From: Eleusine coracana subsp. coracana
Lineage: Eukaryota; Streptophyta; Magnoliopsida; Poales; Poaceae
NCBI GenBank assembly: GCA_032690845.1
Contig: CM064433.1
Location: 35,896,658-35,960,657 of the forward strand
Direction: 5' to 3'
Length of the DNA stretch: 64,000 bases
Positions 1 to 10,307 of the stretch are shown here, one piece after another; position 1 is the first letter of the stretch; each line of letters begins with the position of its first letter. The notes beneath the pieces are model-generated. The model had not been told where the DNA came from. It was given only the letters and a program-made list of their open reading frames with translations, and did not search any database. A program made the translations under genes and the position numbers.

Positions 1-625
1 CAATCCACTTAGTTCAAATGTGTAGCTTGCTCTCATTCACTCGGCTATGTAGGCATATTTAGACCTTGCTTTTGCTTTACCTTATGATGAGTCAAAAGAA
101 ATTTTCACAAATACAATGCTCAAAAGTTAAGTGGTAACCAACAAATTCAAGTAATCAACCAATCGATCATCACAAAGATAAGATAAATAGCATGGGGCAC
201 TTTCAACTTGACAATCGACACTAATTTTATTAAAGGCAATGCAATAATTCAAACTACATAAAAGACCTAGAAGTAACTCTCAACCTGACTCGTGACTCTC
301 TTAAGCACACACACAAACTTAAATAAACACTCATTAAGAAAAACAAATGAGAAACTAGACTCAAAAACACTTAAAAACTATGACTAATGGCAAAGCCCTT
401 CCCCCACACTCAAAATTTGCAATGTTCTCATTGCAAGAGAAGAAACTCAACACACTAATCATGCAGACCATGCCTATTCAAGACTCAGAAAATTCGTCTT
501 ATACTCCTTATGAGAAAAGTGTAGTCCGCTTCGTTCATCTCGATTGTATCTTGGATTCTACGGTCCACATCTCTTTGATGCCTGTAAGCACGATCTCTGT
601 CTAGATTCAGGCGCTCAATGTTTCT
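1..625 (-). other. 3' non-coding region of the Athila-type element
   Basis: No frame with coding character is seen. The stretch lies after the accessory frame in the direction of element transcription and is AT-rich. Athila elements usually carry a long non-coding region before the polypurine tract and 3' LTR. Neither of these is reached inside the window. Confidence 0.5.
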
Positions 626-2095
626 TCAGCAAACAAGACAGTAGGCAGGCGGTTGCAGGTTATGATTTTCAACATTGTAAGGAGAGGCACTATTCAAATT
701 CCTCCGAGCCGATCGGTGCAGTGGTGTTCTTCCACCATTGCGACTTCCTCCACTTTCCTCTGCATTACCATTAACTCTTGTTGAAATTCCTGCTGCCCTG
801 TCATTACTGCATTCTGCAAGTGTTTCCTGATTTTCGAACTTAGGACTACCAAATCTTCTTTGCATATCAAAATCATCACTAAAATCTCCAGGCACACTAG
901 GATCACCGCTTTCCAAAGTTTCCAAATAGTATGACATATAGTCGCTATCCCCTTCGGAATACTTTTGAATTGGCTTACCCGATAGTCTAGCAGATCTGCG
1001 AACTTCTGGAGTAGTCTTACACTTCCTTGCAACAGGTTCTTCGTCTTCACTTGGCAGAGCTGTCAGATCAATAAATTCAGCCATCTTCAAGTCGTGCCGA
1101 TCGGCGCAGCTAGCAGCTTCCTTCATATACTCAGCTTGCTCTAGATTACGCTCATGGATCACCTTATTCTGCTGCCTTCATAAAATCTCATCATTAATCT
1201 CCTTAGGTGTCCTCCCTCCAGGAACTGCGCGATAGCCATCATCATATATTAAATCTCTAGGTATGAAAGCTGGATCTTCTACCAATTGGAGTTCAACCTT
1301 GCGTTGAAGATCTTTAGCACAAAAGAGACACTTGCAACCCTCAATACAACTACTGTTCCTATGAATCTTAGTTTCTTGAAAACTTTCTCAATCGGTAAGA
1401 ACCCTGGGAAAGGATTCATCCCTTCAAGCTTGAAGATCCTTCTCCGCATCCCGCTGGTACATAGCTTCTTCGACTTCCTCTCGCAGCTTGAGTTCATACT
1501 TGGCGGCAATGTCATGTTCACTATAAAGTCGGCACCTATGGATTGTGAGGGTGCTCTCTTCAGCTAACTCTTCCTTCTCTTGCTCAGTCAATGATCTTTC
1601 GAAAGATAGGAAATCCTCATACGACAAGGGCTTAGCAAGATCAAGAATACTTTCCATGGTATACCTTTGAGAAACTGCTTCACTTTCAATAGGCTCTATA
1701 GATTTTCCTTTGCACACCAATACTCTCTTCATCATCTGCCGAAGTTCATTGTCCATCTTCACCTTAGCGGCGTTCCACGCATCAGCTTCGCTTTTCTTCA
1801 TGAATTTCTTCCGTAGATCTGACCAGGTGAGAGGATCATCTTGTGTTGGTGTCAACACTTCGTCGTCTTCTTCTGAGGACCAATTTGTAGAGGGCTGATG
1901 AAATCCGCCGCCGAGCCGATCGGCTCCAGAGTCGCGCTGATCGGCGCATGAGTCGCGCTGATCGGCGCATGAGTCGCGCCGATCGGCGCCGCCTTGGTTT
2001 CTACCCGATGCGCCGCCTTCCATCGCTTCTGCTCTTAGGGTTTGTTCTGGTAACGATGAAATACGAGTTGATCCATGGGTTTGACGTCCCCTCAT
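626..2095 (-). pseudogene. Post-integrase accessory frame of the Athila-type element
   Basis: Two open stretches, 2095-1424 (223 residues) and 1162-626 (178 residues), are linked by a segment whose frames are broken by stops, so they were probably one protein of roughly 480 residues. The first part starts with three heptads of the form CADQRDS, followed by an acidic stretch and a charged, helix-prone part rich in Lys and Glu. The second part has an acidic SEDEE tract next to a basic RRSARLSGKP patch, then a Ser/Asn/Arg-rich tail. No transmembrane segment or signal peptide is visible, so it does not look like the env-like frame known from some Athila elements. I do not recognise the family. 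It may be a nucleic-acid or chromatin-contacting accessory protein, but that is inference from composition only. Confidence 0.5.
1911..1990 (-). repeat. In-frame 21-bp tandem repeat built on the GCCGATCGGC palindrome
   Basis: Four consecutive copies of a GATCGGCGC-containing unit occur; the central copies have a period of 21 bp, exactly seven codons. On the minus strand they encode the CADQRDS-like heptads near the start of the accessory frame. The same palindrome is scattered through the rest of this element in coding and non-coding DNA. Confidence 0.8.
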
Positions 2096-2360
2096 ATTTA
2101 TATATCTTAATTTCCAATTGGACTAGGACTCTTTCTCTTATTCGTGGAATTTAACGAGTCTTAAAAAGGCAAGGTCCAAAACCGACTCAAAAAATAAAAG
2201 GACTCTGCCGTGCCGATCGATGCAGGGCTGCGCCGATCGGCGTAGCAACGCGCCAATCAGCGCGGTACACTAAATTACCAAATCAAAAAACTAAAAACTA
2301 AGGAAATCAAAATACATACAAGCCTTTGTTTTACGTCGTTAAGCTCGACCACACGGGGTA

Positions 2361-3787
2361 CTAAGCAGTGAAATACACATCAAAAAATTTTAATTCAAAT
2401 GTGTCAGGTTCTAGGTATACCTTTAGACGTTGTCTGTTCACCGTGTACTTGTTTCTCTTGCCATCCATTATGATTACCGCTCCCGAAGGTAACACCATAT
2501 TCACAAGATAAGGTCCCTCCCATTTGCTTCGCAGTTTACCTTTACCAAAGAATCTGAATCGAGAATTAAATAGGAGCACCAGATCTCCTTCCTTGAATTC
2601 CTTCTTCAAAAGCTTCTTATCATACAACTTCTTTGTTTTCTCTTTGTATATGGCCGCATTTTCATATGCACGAAATCGCATCTCTTCCAATTCACTTATT
2701 TGCATCTTTCTTTTCATACCGGCGGCATCAAGCTCCAAATTCATTTCCTTTATAGCCCAATAAGCCTTATGTTCCAATTCCACCGGCAGGTGACACCATT
2801 TCCCATAGACGAATTGATATGGTGTCATACGAATCGGTGACTTGAATGCCGTCCTATATGCCCATAACGCTCCATTAAGCTTCGTGGCCCAATCTTTTCC
2901 TTTCTTTGTAACAATCTTCTACAGAATTCCCTTTAATTGCTTATTTGAAGTTTCTGCTTGTCCATTCGTCTGGGGATGGTAGGCTGTTCCAATTCTATGT
3001 TCAACTCCAGATTTGGTTAAAAACCTAGTAAATTCTCCTCCTGTAAAATGGGATCCTCCATCTGTAATTATTATCCTCGGTACTTCGTACCTACGAAATA
3101 TCTGCTTCTAAAGTATACTCCTTGATTCTCTTGAAGTATTATCCTTGCACGCCATTGCTTCGACCCACTTGGAGACATAATCAACGGCGACCATTATGTA
3201 CTCAAAACCATGAGAATTCACAAAGGGTCCCATAAAATCCATACCCCAAACATCAAAAATATCAACTTGAAGATTATACTTAAGAGGCATTGCATTCCTA
3301 CTGTTAACATTCCCTATTCATTGGCATTGAGCACATGTTGCAACATACCTTTTTGCATCTTCATGCATAGTAGGCCAATAGAATCCACTCACCCATACCT
3401 TTGCCTGTGTTCTGAAGTAGCCATAGTGTCCCCCATAATCCGAAGAATGACATTTTGCTAAAATGCTCGCTCATTCTTCTCTGGGTACACATTTCCGTAC
3501 TGCTCCATCCTCGCAATACCTATACAAGTACGGGTTAGCCCATATAAATTTTCTCATTTCACTCTTAACTCTTTTCCTTGTGTTCTTGTTCATTAGATTA
3601 GTTTGTCCCTTGAAACCTTTGATCGCATTTCTTCTCTTATTGGCTCAGTTGATGATGATTCAAGACGAGATAAATGATCTGCTACAGAATTTTCTACTCC
3701 TTTCTTATCTCTTATCTCCAAATCAAATTCTTGCAGCATCAATACCTATCGCATTAACCTAGGTTTAGACTCCTTCTTTGAAACCAA
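2361..3787 (-). pseudogene. Integrase and end of RNase H, Athila-type, decayed
   Basis: On the minus strand, 3787-3640 still reads as the RNase H to integrase linker. About 3540-3320 is a degenerate zinc-binding N-terminal domain. 3290-3108 is the start of the catalytic core ([20 protein letters not shown]). About 3060-2960 holds the second Asp (TDGG) and a glutamate in QAE. 2828-2361 is an open 155-residue C-terminal part with the EFKEGDLVLLF type fold seen in Ty3/gypsy integrases. Several stops and frameshifts separate these blocks, so no full integrase can be made. The function of the intact family is insertion of the cDNA copy into nuclear DNA. Confidence 0.8.
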
Positions 3788-4950
3788 TTATCTTATAGCA
3801 GCATGATCAGTATATACAATCACTTTAGAATTTAGAATGTAGGATCTAAACTTCTTAAAAGTAAATATAACAGCTAACATCTCTTTCTTAGTTGTTGTAT
3901 AATTGATCTGTGCCTCATTCAAAGTTTTGCTAGCATAATAAATAGCATGCACTTTACCTTCCTTCCGTTGTCCAAGAACAGCTCCAACTGCATAGTCACT
4001 TGGATCACACATAATTTCAAAAGGTAAACTCCAATCAGGTGGCTGCATAATGGGTGCAGAGCATAGAGCTTCCTTTAATCTTTTGAAGGCCAAGAGTCTT
4101 TCCTCGTCCATGACAAATTCTGTATCTTGCTTTAACAATTCTGTCAGGGGTTTAGCAATCTTCGAATAATCCTTAACAAATCTGCGATAGAAGTTGGCAT
4201 GTCCAAGAAAACTCCTCAAAATTGTAAGATCAGTAGGGGGAGGTAGTTTCTCAACTGTAGATAACTTTGCCTTATCAACGTCTATCCCTCTTTTAGATAT
4301 GACATGACCAGGTACTATCCCTTCTGTTACAATGAAGTGACACTTCTCCCAATTAAGAACTAAGTCGCATTCAACACACCTTTTCAAAACCATCTCCAAA
4401 TTCTCCAAACAGCTATCAAAATCAGCACCATGCACGGAGAAGTCATTCATAAATACCTCCATAATATCTTCTATGAATTCAGCGAATATTGCATTCATGC
4501 ATCTTTGAAATGTTGCGGGTGCGTTGCAAAGACCGAATGGCATCCTTCTATATGCATATGTCCCAAAAGGGCAAATAAAAGTAGTTTTCTGCTGATCTTC
4601 TGGTCTTATCGGTATTTGAAAGAAACCACTATATCCATCCAAATAGCAAAAGTATGAATTCTTTGCTAACCTTTCAAGATCTCATCAATGAACGGAAGAG
4701 GATAGTGATCTTTCTTTGTCACTTTGTTTAAACTTCTATAATCTATGCACATTCTCCATCCAGTCACAGTCCTTTGAGGGATCAACTCATTGTTCTCGTT
4801 AGGCACTACTGTCAATCCTCCTTTCTTGGGTACACAATGCACTGGACTAACCCATTCACTATCAGCAACAGGGTAGATCATATTTGCATTAAGCAGCTTC
4901 AAAATCTCCTTTTTAACCACTGGCTTCATTGATTCCTTCAACCTTCGCAT
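3788..4950 (-). pseudogene. Reverse transcriptase and RNase H, Athila-type, frameshifted
   Basis: 4950-4666 encodes the finger region ([35 protein letters not shown]). 4642-3788 encodes the palm with LDGYSGFFQIPI, then thumb and RNase H up to YTDHAA. One base is missing near 4672, which puts these two parts in different frames. The catalytic box, normally F-M-D-D in this lineage, reads F-M-N-D (4441-4450), so the first metal-binding Asp of the pair is lost. RNase H retains an ASKTLNEAQ-like stretch and the final Asp. The upstream reading frame overlaps this one after a 17-bp duplication at about 4938-4971. Confidence 0.85.
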
Positions 4951-6629
4951 CCCTTCAACCTTCGCATCCCTTCAACCACTGGTTTAGTATTCTCCTCCAA
5001 GTTAATCTTGTGGGTGCAAAATGCCGGGCTGATTCCCTTGATGTCATGCAATGTGTAACCAATGGCTTTCTTATACTTTTTGAGCATAGCGAGAAGCCTC
5101 TCTGTTTCTTTTTTTGTCAGGGCGTTGTTCACAATAACTGGATATGTTCTATTCTTTCCTAGATATTCATAGCATAACTCCTTCGGGAGTTCCTTCTGTT
5201 CCACTTCTGGCGCTTCGTCTGGGTCCAGCTCCCCGAGAAGTTCAAAATTAGGATTTTCCTGGTTGAGCCGATTGGCACAAGCATCGCGCTGATCGGCGCT
5301 GGCAGTATACTCGTCAGTTCCGCGTATAATGTGGTCCAGTGGGTCTCCCATATCCATCCCTATCCTCTCATCTTCCTCTGGGCAGAATTCTTGATAGTAA
5401 GAAGAGTCTTGATGAGACGGATCATTAAATTGAAATCGCACTTCTTCCTCTCCCAGGTGTAGCGAAATTTGACCTTTCCCAGCATCCAAAATAGCTTGTA
5501 CTAATCTTAAGAATGGCCTTCCAAGAATGATATCTTCAACCCCAGTTTTTTTATTGTCTAGAACAAAGAAATCCGTCGGCATTGTTTTTGAGCTGATCTT
5601 AATTTCGACATTCTTGATCACTCCCAGTGGCTTGGTCTTCCTACCATCCGCCATGATGAGCTCAAGTTCAGTCCCCATCAGCCGCTGTTGAGTTCCATAA
5701 GGCATGCTCATGAATGCACGATAAGTCATCAAGCTGACACGGGAACCAAAGTCACACAAGGCTTTCGGAAATTTCTTCCCCGATATCTCACATGGTATGT
5801 ACGGTTCTTCGTTTTCCTCTTCAGTGAGACCTACAACATACCCACCACATAATCCTTCGTAGGGTGGTGGCTCAAAGCAACCGCCTAGCAATCTCTTCGC
5901 TTGTTTCACCTTTGTTCCATCAAGCTCTATATCATCCTTGTAAAGCTTCCCTAAACCTCTCCCAATAATCTCTTGATTGAAAACTTCCGACTTGAGACGA
6001 TTATTTGAGAAATTATACTCAATTCCAGTTTCGGAGGCGTCTTGCGGACTGAATGATCTTCTCATATTGAGCAACTCGTGTGAAAAATCAATGGGAATCC
6101 AGTCCATTGGCTCAAATTGGTCAAGTGGTTTAGCATTCGCGAATGTTCTATCCCCCTTTGGTTTAGTGTAGTTCCCTTCAAATTCCTTCAGGTGGTTGTC
6201 CAGAATTGCAGCTTCTATCTTGGTATATTCCTTGCTACTTGACGGAGTTGTCAGGGTGATCGGTTCTCCTATCGTCGTGACTACGTCGATTGGCTCAGAG
6301 ATTGCGCCGATCGGCGCACATGTCAGATCCACACAGGCGGGTCCGACGGGCTTTATTTCTTCGAATTGCTCCAAAGTAATCGTTGATCTACTCTCGGACA
6401 TCAAGACCTGTTCAGCTGGCGACTCTTCCTTCTGCATAACTTCTGAGCATTGCCGATTTGGTTCTAGATATTCTTCCCAATGCTTGTGCAAAGCTTCATT
6501 CTCGGCAATTTTGCCTAACAATTCGATCCCTACCTTGGCTGTTAGTCTCAGAAAACTTCCTCCGGCCGATCCGTCCAAATGCATCCTCGATGCCTTGTTT
6601 ATGGCCATGTAGAAGGTTTGAGCGCACAT
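4938..6629 (-). pseudogene. Gag C-terminal region and aspartic protease, Athila-type
   Basis: An open frame of 563 residues. The first part (YMAINKASRMHLDG) is the Athila gag C-terminus. The protease lies around 5760-5430, with the active-site motif LCDFGSRVSLM, a variant of the D-L-G-A/S form usual in this lineage, and the later IILGRPFL motif. The frame then enters the RT connection ([20 protein letters not shown]) and is stopped after a 17-bp tandem duplication. Palindrome-derived residues (CAPIGAISEPI, SADQRDACAN) sit inside it at about 6310 and 5290. In an intact element this polyprotein supplies the capsid tail and the protease that matures it. Confidence 0.8.
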
Positions 6630-6705
6630 ATTCTCATCAATGCCGAGGTCAGGTCCTTATTTCAACAATGTTTGAAAACGCGTCCAGGCTTCTGTGAGAG
6701 ATTCT

Positions 6706-7146
6706 TCATCTTCTTGTAAGAAGCACCACTTCCCTTCTCAACTTCTGCACCCTTGGCAAAGGAAAATAGTGGAGACAAAAATTTCCAACTAACTCACTCC
6801 ACTTACCTTTTGCTTCTCGAGATGCTGCCTTGTGCCACTCTTTGGCTTTTCCTCCCAAAGAGAATAGGAAAAGCAGCCACCTGTAAAGATCCCGAGGCAC
6901 TCCTTCATGATGGAATGTTTGGCAAAGTGCCTCCAAATCTTGTAAGTGAGTATACGGGTTCTCCTCTTTCGCTCCAAAGAACTTGTTTGCTTCAGCCATG
7001 CTAATGATAATGGGGTTCAACACATATGAGGAGGCCGTGGCCTTCTCATCTGAGGGTTGAGGCACTAGGACATCTGGAGATGGTAGAGAAAGTTCCCTGA
7101 GCGTCTGAGAAGGTCTTGTCGTACTCATGCTGAAAAATTCATACAA
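6706..7146 (-). pseudogene. Gag N-terminal capsid region, Athila-type
   Basis: A 146-residue open stretch beginning near the primer binding site. It contains the retrotransposon gag capsid signature: FFGAKEENPYTHL, then LYRWLLFLFSLGGKAKEWH. The frame ends at a stop, and the homologous continuation (EESLTEAWTRF) is in another frame with a further stop before 6629, so gag is broken. The ATG at 7146 is about 75 bases downstream of the primer binding site. The nearby inner ATG at residue 7 (MSTTRP) is an equally possible start. Confidence 0.75.
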
Positions 7147-7221
7147 AACACAAAAATGAAAACAACTAGAAAAGAGAGGATTAGACGTTAGTAAAATATT
7201 AATAGTAAAAGAACTGGCTTG

Positions 7222-7241
7222 TTCCCCGGCAACGGCGCCAG
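7222..7241 (-). promoter_or_regulatory. Primer binding site matching tRNA-Asp 3' end
   Basis: The minus strand reads TGGCGCCGTTGCCGGGGAA, complementary to the 3' end of plant tRNA-Asp, which primes reverse transcription in many Athila and Tat elements. It lies about 11 bases inside the end of the 5' LTR, which fixes the polarity of the element. Confidence 0.85.
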
Positions 7242-7251
7242 AAAAAGGGCT

Positions 7252-8159
7252 TGTTGGTCATAATTACGCACCCACTTATATACCGCAAGAGGACGGTGCA
7301 CAGTTGTAGCTCGTTTTCCCTCAGAGTATTCCAAGGTTATCAAATCCACAGGGAACGAACGGAACTAATACTATTAAAGAGTTACTAACAAGTTGCAATG
7401 GTTTGGTTGGTATGAATGATGACGGTGAGAAAGTGGAAGGTGAATGTTATTGAAGAGGTAACAGGGTGATGAAGGATTCTCTCCTTAGGATTGGTTCACT
7501 AGCATGCAACCTTATTCTTATCAACTTGAGTGATGACTCTAATATTCTACAAGACATGGTGGTTTCGTTCACCCCGGCTGTCACTACAGAGGCTAATAGC
7601 TCCCCACTGGTTTCTTGCACTATGTAATGGACAAAAGTGTATTGACCGATACACTAATGAAAGGGATAGATAGATGTGCAATAAAGTTCATCACATAGAT
7701 TAAATTCATCGAAAGAGTATCAACAAGTATAAGAGTTACATGACCAGATCCCCGCACCAGAGAAGAGAATATGAGACTACTCACTCATCCTTCCGCTAGA
7801 CATGGCAGAGGGGTTAGAAATAGCGCTGGAACACGCACGTGTCGATCGGTGCAGGTGTCATGCCGATCGGCGCGTCCTCCCTTCTAGTGGATCTCGTCGG
7901 TGTTGACCAGCCTCCGCCGTCAATATCCTGGAACCCTAATTCTAATAACTGATTCTCGCGATCGCCGACTCTCTTCTTGTCCCCTTGGCTCTTGATAATT
8001 ATCTTCCTTTTATACTCGATGGGATTAGGTCAACTTCCACCGACTCTAACTCATACTGGGTTGGGCCTTCATCTTTCCTGGACCGAATCGTGTTTTCATC
8101 ATCTTCTCCTGCTGCGCCGATCGGCGCAGTCCCGTGCCGATCGGCGCGGCTCCGCATCA
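7252..8159 (-). repeat. 5' LTR of the Athila-type element
   Basis: On the minus strand the LTR starts TGATGCGG at 8159 and ends GACCAACA at 7252, about 908 bp, directly before the primer binding site. An alternative start three bases inwards also gives TG. It contains four GATCGGCGC-type palindromes (7840-7872 and 8115-8150), two of which flank the probable start of U3. A conserved stretch near 7325 (TTATCAAATCCACAGGGA) recurs in grass elements of this type. No second copy exists in the window, so the pair could not be aligned. Confidence 0.7.
8007..8014 (-). promoter_or_regulatory. TATA box of the Athila-type LTR
   Basis: TATAAAGG on the minus strand, about 145 bases from the start of the LTR, in the position expected for the U3 promoter of this element. 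Confidence 0.5.
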
Positions 8160-8163
8160 AAGA

Positions 8164-8335
8164 AGACTGTGGAGGTGATGGCGAAGTCTTCTTTTAAGAG
8201 GAAGCACACTGATTCAATGGCCACTTCATCAAAGAAGAAGGTCAGCCGATTCAAAATCAAGCAAGCCTCCGAGTAAGTTTCTTCACCTCTTTATACCCTC
8301 ATGGATTCAATGAAGGACACATTTAACTCTGAATG
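8164..8335 (+). repeat. Partial duplicate of the Tat antisense frame start
   Basis: This stretch matches 10308-10480 closely, including the Lys/Ser-rich start (KRKHT, MATSSKK) and the following GTAAGTTTCTTCACCTC segment. The match begins at AGACTG and ends after AATGTTGT. The Athila 5' LTR lies immediately to the left, so whatever preceded this copy has been displaced. Confidence 0.75.
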
Positions 8336-9219
8336 TTGTATGTAGTGAACATACTACTTAGTCATCTGAGACTATGAATGTCGCGGTGACAAAATATTTG
8401 ACCCCGACCCTAGTACCTCATCCAACCGACCCGCCCCAGTCTGTTCCCACATCATCAAATATGCAGATCGGGTTGCCACATTTGATGGTGTGGTCATAGA
8501 CTGAGGTCGACATCAAACAAGGCACTCGGTCTGCTCAACATCAGTTGGGCCGACCGATCTATAGAAGGCAAAGTGATATCCACACTAGGCCGAGTGATCC
8601 TTGATTCTAATATAATGACATCAATCATTTCAAAAGTCAAGGATAGTATATGACATGAATCATAACCCAGTACTAGACTATTATGACATCGATCATAATA
8701 TCGTTTTTCCTTGAATACTTATCACTCGGACTATGTAAGTTAGACTTTTAGCCTATAATAACTAACTTTAATCATTGGCTTAATCTTTAGACTTACTCCC
8801 ATATGACCATCATGCCCTCTGCTACGTGATCATCGAATCACATAAATATGGAAATTATTTATAGTGGTCATTAACCACTTCCCCTCATCAAAGAAGCCCC
8901 TGAGTTTAACACTCGGGCTTGTTAATTTAGCAGAAAATCTTTCGAAAGATTGATGTGTATTTTAATTAACCCTAAAGGGTAATTTAGCACTGTATGGCCC
9001 ATTCCAGCCCACATGGTCCCCCGAAGAGTAGGTCAACTTTGAGGGTATACATAGGAGGAAGCGAGATGACACCATATCCATGCTGCCATTTCGCAAGTGC
9101 TTCGTCTTCCTGCACTTCCCCTATTTCAGCGACTGTTCTGCTCCCTTGCTAGGGTTTGCCAGATTCTGCCACTGAGTTTCTCAAAATCTAGGGTTAGGAT
9201 TGCCGCCTTAGATCCCCCA
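8336..9219. other. Non-coding part of the Tat remnant, possible promoter of the antisense frame
   Basis: No coding frame is visible. The stretch is AT-rich until about 9000, contains an imperfect inverted repeat around CCCTGAGTTTAACACTCGGG at 8900, and becomes GC-richer towards 9214. If the solo LTR 9220-10142 is removed, it continues smoothly into 10143-10307 and then the plus-strand frame. It may therefore hold that frame's promoter and leader. Confidence 0.4.
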
Positions 9220-10142
9220 TGATGTAAACAAGGGTTCCCGATCTTCCGAAAGGTTCTTCGTAAGTTGATTTGGTCGGAGGCGACACACAAATCGATCCGG
9301 CTTCAGAACAGCATGTTCTAAACCCCGCAATCGCAGCACGACGTCTCCTCTGGTTATCAACCGTCCAAAGATGATTGACCTCGCCGAGAAGGCTAATCCC
9401 TACCTGCGAATCAAGAACACAAGCAAGAACAACGAAAAATGCAACACAATTGCAGATGTATGATTAAACTCTCGAAGTTGGGGTCTTACAAACCGATGAA
9501 CGGTGACATTGTTTATGAACAGAATTGATCTAAGCAAAACCCAAACCCTAATGGTGTGGCGGCAGCTGTATATAAAGACCCTAGGGTCGTGCAAGACCCT
9601 CTGGATGCACCCCTAATTGGGCTCAACTAAATACAAAGTCCAAAGGCCAAAAATAGGTGACGCAATACCGACACAGATTCTGGACTCTCTCTTGTTTCGA
9701 TGATTCCCGATGACTCCGGATGAATTTAGCCATGAGGCAGACGGTATTGGAAAGGTCTTCTCCTTATCTTTCCGTGCATATGTAAAACGTCCAAATCCAA
9801 GTCCGTATGCATCTTGGGAGACTGTTTTAGTGTAGACTGGTCCTGGGCCCTGAAAGAGACTCGAAGTCGGTTTTGATTGGGCCTCCACTTTGGCTTCCAA
9901 GCCCTTGCTGGTCCTCGACGTTTCCAACTCCTTCTCCCATCATCTCCTGGTCCTCCCCATGGTTTCTAATCATAAAATAATCTTTAGGTAGCAAACCATT
10001 CTCCAAAGTAACATATAGCAAAGAACGTAGGAACGAGCTCGCCTCTAAATTTAGTCGTCGTGCACGAGCTCTAGTCATTGGACCTTGCAAGTCCAGAATT
10101 GGAGGAGTGTTGTGTGTATCCATAGGAGTGATGCCCTCATCC
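9220..10142 (-). mobile_element. CRM-type solo LTR with target-site duplication CCCCA
   Basis: The plus strand starts TGATGTAAACAAG and is collinear with the CRM 3' LTR at 25164-26083. It ends in CTCATCC, where the other copies have CTCATCA, so the last base is substituted. CCCCA flanks both sides (9215-9219 and 10143-10147). It holds the same pol C-terminal reading frame seen in the complete copy (about 9827-10130, GPMTRARARRLN). A single LTR with an intact duplication is the footprint of recombination between the two LTRs of a former full element. Confidence 0.9.
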
Positions 10143-10307
10143 CCCCATCCTTCACCGCTCGTCGCCAAGCCGCGCAAGCTGGTGAAAGATTCAAAGAAGT
10201 CCGCCGCCGATGACAATACCGCGGGGATGATGACGATGACGGTCAGTCAGCAACCCCTAGTGCCAATTGACCTTCAAGCTAGTCAAAGAGGCCAAGCCAA
10301 TTGACCC

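Larger units (their letters stand above)
1..8159 (-). mobile_element. Athila-type Ty3/gypsy LTR retrotransposon, 3' end outside window
   Basis: Reading the minus strand from 8159 downwards gives a 5' LTR, a primer binding site complementary to a plant tRNA-Asp 3' end, gag, aspartic protease, reverse transcriptase, RNase H, integrase, an accessory frame and a long 3' non-coding stretch that runs off the window start. This order, the Athila-like RT (for example VPKKGG, FGLCNAPATFQRCM) and the protease of D-x-G-x type point to the Athila lineage. All frames carry breaks, so the copy looks inactive. The 3' LTR and the second target-site duplication lie beyond position 1, so insertion boundaries are verified only by the 5' LTR end. 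It abuts Tat-type sequence at about 8164. Confidence 0.85.

Noticed and set aside
626..2095. Env-like gene of an Athila element
   Set aside because: Position fits, but there is no signal peptide, no membrane segment and no cleavage-site pattern.
6196..6612. 138-codon plus-strand frame
   Set aside because: Antisense shadow of the Athila gag-protease frame.
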